Positions 1 through 5,769 of a stretch of 5,769 nt of DNA are shown piece by piece. The notes under the pieces are model-generated. The model had not been told where the DNA came from. It saw nothing but the letters and a program-made list of their open reading frames with translations, and did no database searches. Source of the DNA: Bacteroidota bacterium (GTDB lineage Bacteria; Bacteroidota; Ignavibacteria; UBA10030); contig JALONE010000302.1 of NCBI GenBank assembly GCA_025455125.1, positions 1 to 5,769 of the forward strand, read 5' to 3'. Each line of letters opens with the position of its first letter. Within the stretch, counting starts at the first letter, position 1. The translations under genes were made by a program, and so were the position numbers.

Positions 1-629
1 CCCAGAACCTCGATGACCTTTCCTTCCGGGTTCAGGTGTCGCCGGCCCCAGGCGGTCAGCTCGATGACGACCTTGTCCCCTTCTTGCGCACCCCCCAGAT
101 CGTCCTGGGGGATCCCGACTTCGCGCGAGAATCGCTTGTCATCGGGAACCACGATATAGAATCGCCGAACGCGCTCCAGGGTTCCGACCAGCGTTTGACG
201 TCCCCGCTCCACAACGCGGATCACTTCGCCTTCACGCCGAGCGGCTCTGTCTTTCTTTTTTTTGCTCTGCGCAAAGAGCGAGACCTCCACCTTGTCTCCA
301 TGAGCCGCATCACTCAAGAGCGTGGGTGCGATCAGAACCTCGACGCCGGATTCCTCGCCGACCACGAGCCCCATTCCGTCGCGGAGCATGCGCAATGTTC
401 CGATCGCATTCTCGGGGACGTGAAGATGCCCGAATTGTTTTCCACGCACGCGGTGGATCTTCCGTGCATCCTGGAGTTCCCTCAGCGCTTGTTTGAACAC
501 GAGGTAATCGCGCTCCGCACGGATACCGAGACGGCGGGCGAGTTCTTTGGACTTGAAGAGTTCGTTCGGATAGCGCTCGAGGAACTCGACGATCTTGTTC
601 TGGAGTTCGGGTATGATGGGATTGCCCAT
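1..629 (-). CDS. rnr: Ribonuclease R (RNB/RNase II family), N-terminal part, cut by the window edge
   Basis: RNase R is a processive 3'-to-5' exoribonuclease of the cytoplasm that degrades structured RNA. Only the first 209 codons lie here, and the frame is open to the left edge. Reading the minus strand from the ATG at 629-627 (MGNPIIPELQNKIVEFLE...), residues about 5-68 look like the winged-helix domain found at the N-terminus of RNase R (SKELARRLGI, FKQALRELQDARKIHRVRGK). Residues about 77-120 resemble the first cold-shock/OB domain (GTLRMLRDGMGLVV, then the typical HGDKVEV at 110-116). A Lys/Arg-rich linker follows (122-132), then the usual EGEVIRVVERG and LVGTLE lead into a second cold-shock domain (about 147-205; FYIVVPDD, GDKVVIEL). 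The RNB catalytic domain and S1 domain would lie beyond the window. The start sits 8 nt after the tamB stop, which suggests co-transcription. The ATG is preferred because later in-frame Met residues (81, 86) would remove the winged helix. The family call rests on domain order and motifs; the catalytic residues cannot be checked here. Confidence 0.88.
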   Translation of the reverse strand, partial: MGNPIIPELQNKIVEFLERYPNELFKSKELARRLGIRAERDYLVFKQALRELQDARKIHRVRGKQFGHLHVPENAIGTLRMLRDGMGLVVGEESGVEVLIAPTLLSDAAHGDKVEVSLFAQSKKKKDRAARREGEVIRVVERGRQTLVGTLERVRRFYIVVPDDKRFSREVGIPQDDLGGAQEGDKVVIELTAWGRRHLNPEGKVIEVL

Positions 630-636
630 GGGATAG

Positions 637-639
637 CCT
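637..639 (-). promoter_or_regulatory. Weak ribosome binding site of rnr, overlapping the tamB stop
   Basis: A minimal AGG core lies 7 nt upstream of the rnr ATG and overlaps the TAG stop codon of tamB (640-638). The region just upstream is T-rich (the tamB codons for FYRFSF). With so weak a Shine-Dalgarno, translation of rnr may depend on ribosomes finishing tamB. The coupling is inference. Confidence 0.4.
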
Positions 640-3600
640 AAAAGGAAAAACGATAAAAGAGCCGGGCGCCGTTGGAGAATCGGCGGCGCTCGTCGGTATT
701 CTCGACGCCTTCGACGCGGCGCTCGAGCGTGAAAATGAGATTGCGCAACTTCTCGCTCCCCGTCACGCTGCTGATGGGAAGCTCCAGACTCACGTTGAGA
801 TTCGTGGGATCGTTCAGCACGCGTCCACCGGCGCGGATCATCGCCTCGCCGATCTGTCCGGTCACGCGCACGTCCGCCGATTGTTGAAATGATTCGCCGC
901 CGTAGTACAAGACGTCGACCGATTGAATGACGCCAATATTCCGACGGATCAAATCGGACAGCGAACCGGTCAGCATCCCGGAAGCGAGGCCAAGACCCAG
1001 GTTCGTTCCGATCAGGCCGGAGCGTTGCTGGTCGGTCAATTCGTCGCGGAATTGTCCTGAGAGGATGAAGGAGATCGCATCCGATTCTTCCTCCCCGGTG
1101 TCCCGTTTCTTTTCGTCGACCATGAGCGTCATCTTCGGCTTCGGTTCATTCTTCGTTCCTGTGATGGTCAGCGTCACCACCACCTTCTCCACCTTGTTCT
1201 GCGCAAGCGGGTTGTTCACCGAATCCCGGACGATGTGATCACCCTCGTATGTCGCCGTGATGTCCAGTTCGGGATTCAGGGGATCGCCGGTATACAGCAG
1301 CTTCCCTTCCGACACATTGAAGCGCTTGATCAGGTTGTAATAGGACCGGCTGCTCACATCCACTGTTCCCGTCAGTTTGGCGACTTCGGGCGTGCGGAAG
1401 AAGTAGAGCCGTCCGCGAAGGTCCGCGAAGAGCTCTTCGTTCGTACGCGTATTGAATACCATCCGGAGCTGGGTGGTCCCCTGTGTCTCCAGGGCGATAT
1501 CGTAGCTGATCCGATCCACGAAGCCCCGTTCTTCCGCTTTCGGGCGGCCGTTCGCGGACCCGTTATTGGCCGCCGTGCGGGATGTCAATCGCAATCGGCG
1601 CGGTTCATCGACGACGGGAACTGCGACAACCTGTGACGTGTCGTCGAAGTAGGTCGGGGCGATCCTTCCGGTCTGGAGTTCCGTCGGTTCCGTCTCTGGA
1701 GGAAAAGTCAGACTCGCTTCCCGCACCAGGAGATCCCCCTTCAGGGACGATGCCTGAAGATTTCCCGTCCACTTGAGGCCTCGTGCTCCGGAGGCAACGA
1801 TGAGACGTCCGAAGAAGCTCTGTCCTGGACGCCGCGTTTCCGAGTTCATGACAAGGAGTTGGCCGTTCGCCAAGAGGTCGAAATCACGGAACCGGATCCC
1901 TGTCATCCGGAAATTGCCGGCGACGTTCATCGCTCCTTCCCGCCGACCGTCGTTCTCAAGGTGTTGAATGACCGTGTTCTGCAATTCGATCCGATCGCCG
2001 GCAGCAATGAGATCGGCGTTCAACGCGTAGCGAAGGTCCACGGGTCGGAACAGAAAATGTGCGTTCCTGATCGACATGCTGCCCTCATAGCGGGGATCGC
2101 CGACCGGACCTCGCATGCGCATGTCGCAGACGAGCGTCCCGCTCAATCCGGTGATCTCGGGGACGAACGGATCGAGCAGATCCATGCTCAATCCCCGAGA
2201 ACGAAGTGTCATATCGATCTCCCCATCCAGCGTCGTGCTGCGTATTCCCTCGAGCGACATGTCGTACGGAAGGGAGCCGGCCAGCAACAGATCCGGAACG
2301 ACGGCGGTATCACGGAGATTCTGCCGGAGCTGGAGATAGAGATTCATCACGCGATCCGCATATTCCATCCGGCCATCGAGGCGGCCGATAATGATGTCGC
2401 GCTCCTGGATTCCCTCGGATGTCCACACTGTATTCCGGGCGCGAACCCCTTCCGCCTGAAGGTCAAGTGCAAAGTGGGGCTGCCGGAACGTTCCACGAAA
2501 CGAGCCGTTGGCGTGAACGATCCCCGCATAGCGCTGCAATGCTGTCGCGTCCGTGGTCCCCTTCAGAATGTCGTTCACATGCGAAAGGAGAAATCCGGTC
2601 ACGGAGACGTTCATGTTCGATTCACCGGCAGGATCGAAGTGGCCGGCCACCCCGTCGGCACCATGCCGGAGCGTGAACGGCTCGGCATTCGATATTTCGT
2701 AATCCCCCATACCGAGGATCAGACGGTTGAAGTTGAGGGAGAGGACTCTTTCCTTCAGCAACCCGTTTCCATCCCCCGCGACGCGAATGGTAGAGTCGAT
2801 GACCGTGGAAACACCGAACGCCAGGGAATTGCGTTCAAGGTCGAGTGAGACCTTTGGATGGATGAATGCGACGCTCCGCAACGACAGGCCCCGTCCATCC
2901 CATCGGAGTTGTCCGGTCGGCAATTCCGCACTTCCGGGGAGCCCTTCGAGCGCAATGCGCGCATTCGTCTCGAGCAGGGTGAGCGTGTCCTTCGGAAATG
3001 CCCAGGCGAATTGTGTCGCCTCGGCCGTTGCGTCGAACCGCAGCGTGTCCCCGAGCGTTTTCACGCTCCCTTCAACCGACACCGATCCTTCGAACGGTTC
3101 AAATAACAGCACCCCCAAGGGGAACATCTCTTTTCCGTTCAGCTTGAACCGGAAGTCGGCGGCAGGCAACGGCATCGGTGTGAGCGCCGCGCGGGCATCG
3201 GGATCGTCACGATGTGATGCTTGCAGCGAGTCCAGATCGCTGACATACGAACGGATCACTCCCGTCGTCATGCGCACACTCTGTTCGACGGACGCCACCA
3301 GCGACGCGAGGTCGAATGAACCTTCCACATCAAGGTCGCAGAAATCGGACCGGAGTATCAACTCGGCTCGATCGGTCGCAGCATCCACATACCGGATGGA
3401 CAGGGTATGACCTCGTAACGCTTCGTCTCCCATGATGGATGGATGGAGCACGAGGTCGATCGAGTCCTGGCTCCCCGTGCGTGTCGATCTTCCTTCCGCG
3501 TGAGCCGAAAAGGACAGCTCGCTCCGCAATGCTTCGCGATTCAGGATGGCGGCAAGGTCGAGCGAATTCACGCGCGCATCGACCGCATACGCGATCGCGG

Positions 3601-5137
3601 ATGCCGGACCGAACGTCAGCGTCGCATCGGCATTCAGGTTCATCTCGCCCAATCGGACCTGGCCATGCGTACGGAGGACGCGATCGGCCACATCCGCCAC
3701 GATGACCGAGCGCTGCAGCGGCAGTCCGAGAGCGACCGAGGAATCGAATTCCACGCGCGCAACGGAGAGCATCTCATGAATCGATGTCCCACGACCGTCG
3801 ACCTCGAATGTTCCGTTCAATTGGCTCGCGTGACGCTCCGAGCCGGTCACGATGGCGGCATCCCCATCACGAAGCCGTCCGGAGGCTTTGTAGACGAGTG
3901 TGCTGTCCTCAATGCGGACCGAGGCGTCGACATCAACGCCGCCAGCGGCGCAGTCACTGGTCACCGCGGCCTCAAAGTCCGTCGGCTGTCCGCTGAACTG
4001 AAATCCGAAGGTGATATCACCCAACATGGAGAGGTCGGGGAGTTCAAGCCCCGGGAGATACCCGTCGATCCCGCGTGTGTCGACCCTGTTCCGTTCTCCC
4101 TGAATATCGAGCACCAGCGGCTTCGAACCGTCCAGATGCTGAATCACACCCGACGTCTCAAGGATGGTCTCCCCCGCCTGGACGAAAAGCTGATCCACGG
4201 TCAGAGAACCGAACGTCCCTCCCGCCTTCATCCGAACCACATAGGTGCCGTGGAGGAAGTCGACCCAAGGGGAGAGAAATTGCGCGAGCTCGCGCGTATC
4301 CAACCGCGGGGAATTCAGTTCGAGGACCACGGGGACCTTTTCCAACTCCTGCACCGATGTGATCGAAGCGACATCGATTCCGCGGAGGGAGGCATTCAGA
4401 CGAAGCCGGGAACCTGCCGTTTCGAGGGAAAAGGACCGTACGGCGGCTTCCGTCCTTGTGAGGGCGATATCGGCCCGGAGCTTCTTCAGGAGGAAATCCG
4501 GGCTCTCGGAGGTGAACGCCAGATTTCCGAGTTGAACAAAGAGGTTGCCGCGTGCGACCTGCGCAGAGGCCAGCAATTGCAGATGGTGCAAGTCCAGATG
4601 GGCGTAGTCGACCACAGAATCGGCGGGAGGAGGAAGACCGTTCAACGTCCGCTCCTGCATCCTCAGCGAATCGCGGAATTCGACCGTAGCGTCGCGGAGT
4701 TCAATATTGCGGAGGTCGTAGGTCCAGGAGCCCGGCACCGTGTCCTTGGGGGCCGGAGAAACGAGGCGATCGAAATTCCATTGACCGTCAAGGCCGCGCC
4801 AGATACGGATGGTTGGACGAACAAGGACGGCGCGACTCAGCGCCACGCGTGCGAATGGAATTCCGATCGGATCATACCGCAGTTCGATCCGTTCCGCACG
4901 CACGACATCGACGCTGTCCAGCCGCAGACCAATATCTGAAATGACGAAGCCCGTCAACAGGTTGCCGTCGATCTGTCCGAGCGTGAGTTCACCGCCTAGG
5001 CCCGTCGCCGCTTCCTGCAGGATGAAGTCCCGCAAGGAGGACTTGAAGAACCGAGTCTGTGTGAAACCGGCAACCGCGATCAGGATGAAGAGGAGAATGA
5101 CGCCGGCATGATATGTCGCGCGTGCAAAGCGCCGCAC
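638..5137 (-). CDS. tamB: TamB-family translocation/assembly module protein (AsmA-like, DUF490 C-terminal domain)
   Basis: TamB-type proteins are anchored in the inner membrane, span the periplasm as a long beta-rich groove, and are implicated in outer-membrane protein assembly and phospholipid transport to the outer membrane. The 1499-aa product has a short basic N-terminus (MRRFARATY) and one hydrophobic segment at about residues 11-26 (GVILLFILIAVAGF). An AsmA/TamB-like start follows (TRFFKSSLRDFIL, GELTLGQIDGNLLTGF, then VRPTIRIWRGLDGQWNFDRL near 105-126). The middle is a long run of alternating beta-strand-like sequence without enzyme motifs. The C-terminal TamB domain spans roughly 1110-1490; its best signature is TGTVDVSSRSYYNLIKRF near 1255-1270, followed by GKLLYTGDPLNPELDITATY near 1277-1296 and DAISFILSGQF near 1350. 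It ends in FYRFSF with a terminal Phe. It is somewhat longer than enterobacterial TamB (about 1260 aa). The start is GTG, placed by a GGAAGGG upstream and by the anchor beginning a few residues later. No TamA/BamA partner gene is visible. Family assignment is firm; the transported cargo cannot be read from sequence. Confidence 0.93.
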   Translation of the reverse strand: MRRFARATYHAGVILLFILIAVAGFTQTRFFKSSLRDFILQEAATGLGGELTLGQIDGNLLTGFVISDIGLRLDSVDVVRAERIELRYDPIGIPFARVALSRAVLVRPTIRIWRGLDGQWNFDRLVSPAPKDTVPGSWTYDLRNIELRDATVEFRDSLRMQERTLNGLPPPADSVVDYAHLDLHHLQLLASAQVARGNLFVQLGNLAFTSESPDFLLKKLRADIALTRTEAAVRSFSLETAGSRLRLNASLRGIDVASITSVQELEKVPVVLELNSPRLDTRELAQFLSPWVDFLHGTYVVRMKAGGTFGSLTVDQLFVQAGETILETSGVIQHLDGSKPLVLDIQGERNRVDTRGIDGYLPGLELPDLSMLGDITFGFQFSGQPTDFEAAVTSDCAAGGVDVDASVRIEDSTLVYKASGRLRDGDAAIVTGSERHASQLNGTFEVDGRGTSIHEMLSVARVEFDSSVALGLPLQRSVIVADVADRVLRTHGQVRLGEMNLNADATLTFGPASAIAYAVDARVNSLDLAAILNREALRSELSFSAHAEGRSTRTGSQDSIDLVLHPSIMGDEALRGHTLSIRYVDAATDRAELILRSDFCDLDVEGSFDLASLVASVEQSVRMTTGVIRSYVSDLDSLQASHRDDPDARAALTPMPLPAADFRFKLNGKEMFPLGVLLFEPFEGSVSVEGSVKTLGDTLRFDATAEATQFAWAFPKDTLTLLETNARIALEGLPGSAELPTGQLRWDGRGLSLRSVAFIHPKVSLDLERNSLAFGVSTVIDSTIRVAGDGNGLLKERVLSLNFNRLILGMGDYEISNAEPFTLRHGADGVAGHFDPAGESNMNVSVTGFLLSHVNDILKGTTDATALQRYAGIVHANGSFRGTFRQPHFALDLQAEGVRARNTVWTSEGIQERDIIIGRLDGRMEYADRVMNLYLQLRQNLRDTAVVPDLLLAGSLPYDMSLEGIRSTTLDGEIDMTLRSRGLSMDLLDPFVPEITGLSGTLVCDMRMRGPVGDPRYEGSMSIRNAHFLFRPVDLRYALNADLIAAGDRIELQNTVIQHLENDGRREGAMNVAGNFRMTGIRFRDFDLLANGQLLVMNSETRRPGQSFFGRLIVASGARGLKWTGNLQASSLKGDLLVREASLTFPPETEPTELQTGRIAPTYFDDTSQVVAVPVVDEPRRLRLTSRTAANNGSANGRPKAEERGFVDRISYDIALETQGTTQLRMVFNTRTNEELFADLRGRLYFFRTPEVAKLTGTVDVSSRSYYNLIKRFNVSEGKLLYTGDPLNPELDITATYEGDHIVRDSVNNPLAQNKVEKVVVTLTITGTKNEPKPKMTLMVDEKKRDTGEEESDAISFILSGQFRDELTDQQRSGLIGTNLGLGLASGMLTGSLSDLIRRNIGVIQSVDVLYYGGESFQQSADVRVTGQIGEAMIRAGGRVLNDPTNLNVSLELPISSVTGSEKLRNLIFTLERRVEGVENTDERRRFSNGARLFYRFSF
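1411..1439. repeat. 10-bp perfect tandem duplication abutting a 14-bp perfect palindrome inside tamB
   Basis: GTCCGCGAAG occurs twice in direct succession (1411-1420 and 1421-1430). The second copy runs into the palindrome CGAAGAGCTCTTCG (1426-1439). In the coding direction this region encodes EELFADLRGR, just upstream of the conserved TamB signature. A 10-bp unit is not a multiple of three, so gain or loss of one copy would frameshift tamB. This is probably chance within GC-rich coding sequence; no function is claimed. Confidence 0.55.
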
Positions 5138-5147
5138 TGGAGAGTGA

Positions 5148-5154
5148 CCCTTCC
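5148..5154 (-). promoter_or_regulatory. Ribosome binding site supporting the GTG start of tamB
   Basis: GGAAGGG lies 10 nt upstream of the GTG at 5137-5135, within the 32-nt gap after rfaE2. It is a plausible though slightly distant Shine-Dalgarno and the best support for the GTG initiator. No hairpin with a T-tract lies in this gap, so rfaE2 and tamB are probably on one transcript. Confidence 0.6.
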
Positions 5155-5169
5155 GGCGATGATGAGTGA

Positions 5170-5640
5170 CTACTGTTCGGAGATCTTCTTGATGATATTG
5201 GTGGTCGATCGCCCTTCAACGAACGAAATCGTCTGAACGGAACCCCCCGCTGCCTCGACGACATCCTTGCCGACCACGTTCTCGATCGCCCAGTCTCCCC
5301 CTTTTACCAGAATATCGGGAACGACCGCCTTGATAAGGTCATAAGGAGTGTCCTCGTCGAAGATGCAGGCGAAATCGACCGCAGCCAAACCGGCGAGAAC
5401 GAATGCGCGATCGTCTTCCTGCACCACGGGCCGCGATGGTCCCTTCAGGCGACGGACGGAGGCATCGCTGTTAACCCCGACGATCAATGCATCTCCCAAC
5501 GCGCGCGCCTTCGTCAGGTAATCCACATGTCCGCGGTGAATGATGTCGAAGCAGCCATTGGTGAAGACAATCTTTTTGCCTGCAGCCTTCAGCTTCTTGC
5601 GTTCGGCGACGAGCGCGTCCCGCGTCAAGACGGTTCCCAT
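5170..5640 (-). CDS. rfaE2: D-glycero-beta-D-manno-heptose 1-phosphate adenylyltransferase (RfaE2, HldE C-domain type)
   Basis: This cytoplasmic nucleotidyltransferase transfers AMP from ATP to D-glycero-beta-D-manno-heptose 1-phosphate, giving ADP-heptose for the LPS inner core. The 156-aa protein is a full-length single Rossmann-like domain. Diagnostic stretches are VFTNGCFDIIHRGHVDYL at residues 25-42, containing the HxGH nucleotide-binding motif (His35-Arg-Gly-His38); VGVNSDASVRRLKG at 54-67 followed by RPV; KGGDW near 113-117; and EGRSTTNIIKKI at 142-153, the STT motif typical of this cytidylyltransferase-like superfamily. The ATG overlaps the TGA of the upstream kinase fragment (TGATG) and is preceded by a strong GGAGG. 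In enterobacteria this domain is fused to the kinase as HldE; here it is a separate gene in the same kinase-then-transferase order. A related family such as glycerol-3-phosphate cytidylyltransferase is less likely given the LKG..RP stretch and the kinase neighbour. Confidence 0.94.
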   Translation of the reverse strand: MGTVLTRDALVAERKKLKAAGKKIVFTNGCFDIIHRGHVDYLTKARALGDALIVGVNSDASVRRLKGPSRPVVQEDDRAFVLAGLAAVDFACIFDEDTPYDLIKAVVPDILVKGGDWAIENVVGKDVVEAAGGSVQTISFVEGRSTTNIIKKISEQ

Positions 5641-5769
5641 CAGCTCCCCCCTCCGATGCCGTTCGATTCAAGAACGGTGTCAAAGAGCAGCTGGCGATCG
5701 ATCGGCACGATGCCCACTTCGCCGCACACGATCCCACCGGCAAAGTTCGCTAACATGGCGGATTCCTTG
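5640..5769 (-). CDS. rfaE1: C-terminal end of a PfkB-family heptose-7-phosphate 1-kinase (RfaE1-like), partial
   Basis: Only the last 42 codons are present; the gene enters from the right edge. RfaE1 phosphorylates D-glycero-D-manno-heptose 7-phosphate at C1 in ADP-heptose synthesis, between the isomerase and the phosphatase/adenylyltransferase steps. The visible residues (KESAMLANFAGGIVCGEVGIVP, split here as KESAMLANFAG then GIVCGEVGIVP) match the closing helix and strand of RfaE1/HldE kinases, where an A..LAN.AAG.VVG.xG pattern is usual. The active-site region lies outside the window, so the call rests on this tail plus the overlapping rfaE2. The protein ends in a Gly-rich GIGGGS, whose codons also form the Shine-Dalgarno of rfaE2. 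The stop TGA (5642-5640) shares one base with the rfaE2 ATG. Another PfkB-type sugar kinase cannot be fully excluded. Confidence 0.78.
   Translation of the reverse strand, partial: KESAMLANFAGGIVCGEVGIVPIDRQLLFDTVLESNGIGGGS
5646..5654 (-). promoter_or_regulatory. Strong ribosome binding site of rfaE2 embedded in the rfaE1 C-terminal codons
   Basis: The string GGAGGGGGG reads across codons for Gly-Gly-Gly at the end of rfaE1. Its GGAGG core (5654-5650) lies 9 nt before the rfaE2 ATG. With the TGATG stop/start overlap, this is a classic arrangement for translational coupling of the two heptose enzymes, likely keeping their amounts matched. It also contains a G6 run (5651-5646). Confidence 0.75.

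Noticed and set aside
92..111. Hairpin considered as a transcription terminator
   Set aside because: It lies inside the rnr coding sequence and is not followed by a T-tract on either strand.
36..641. A 201-codon plus-strand open frame at the left end
   Set aside because: It is codon-aligned antisense to rnr, whose minus-strand translation shows winged-helix and cold-shock motifs in the right order. The plus-strand product is not recognisable.
1235..2848. Further plus-strand open frames opposite tamB (1235-1636 and 1859-2848)
   Set aside because: They share the same codon-aligned antisense register as the 498-codon frame and have the same explanation; there is no coding-like protein sequence.
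3443..4939. A 498-codon open frame on the plus strand opposite tamB
   Set aside because: Its codons are in exact register with tamB codons read backwards, so it stays open as long as tamB avoids TTA, CTA and TCA, which are rare in GC-rich genes. The translated protein has no recognisable domain, while the minus strand encodes clear TamB motifs.
5138..5169. Gap between rfaE2 and tamB considered for a promoter or terminator
   Set aside because: It is only 32 nt, with no -10/-35-like pair and no stem-loop; only a Shine-Dalgarno-like GGAAGGG is visible.
4989..5264. Minus-strand 91-codon frame spanning the rfaE2/tamB junction
   Set aside because: It overlaps the conserved end of rfaE2 and the membrane anchor of tamB in another frame, and shows low-complexity Arg/Ser-rich sequence typical of shadow frames.
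5471..5743. Minus-strand 90-codon frame overlapping the rfaE1/rfaE2 junction
   Set aside because: It lies in a different frame from both genes, whose conserved motifs cover this DNA; it is a shadow.

Overview
The window holds four co-oriented genes, all on the minus strand, packed almost end to end. In transcription order (right to left) they are: the 3' end of a PfkB-family heptose-phosphate kinase (rfaE1-like), a complete D-glycero-beta-D-manno-heptose 1-phosphate adenylyltransferase (rfaE2), a complete and very large TamB-family inner-membrane-anchored protein (1499 aa, GTG start), and the 5' part of an RNase R-type exoribonuclease gene (rnr), which runs off the left edge. Gaps are minimal: a 1-nt TGATG overlap between rfaE1 and rfaE2, 32 nt between rfaE2 and tamB, and 8 nt between tamB and rnr. 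I see no terminator or promoter between them, so the layout reads as one operon.

The organism is a Gram-negative (diderm) bacterium that makes LPS, because ADP-heptose synthesis genes and TamB only make sense with an outer membrane. The DNA is GC-rich by eye. The kinase and adenylyltransferase are separate genes rather than the fused HldE of enterobacteria. The style of the TamB C-terminal domain and the company of RNase R would fit the Bacteroidota/Chlorobiota/Ignavibacteria side of the tree, but that assignment is inference and only moderately secure.

Layout: 1-629 rnr (N-terminal winged helix and two cold-shock-type domains; catalytic RNB domain outside the window); 638-5137 tamB; 5170-5640 rfaE2; 5640-5769 end of rfaE1. 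No stretch over 300 bases lacks a gene. No RNA gene, mobile element or CRISPR array was seen.

Functional logic: RfaE1 and RfaE2 act on successive steps of ADP-heptose synthesis for the LPS inner core. TamB-type proteins span the periplasm and contribute to outer-membrane assembly or lipid transport. The first three genes therefore share an envelope-building theme. RNase R is an RNA-decay enzyme apparently co-transcribed at the end. The families are known, so I do not see a new system. The more interesting points are a G6 run just before the rfaE1 stop that could yield a fused HldE-like product, and atypical residues in the first cold-shock domain of RNase R. The long plus-strand ORFs opposite tamB and rnr are codon-register shadows.
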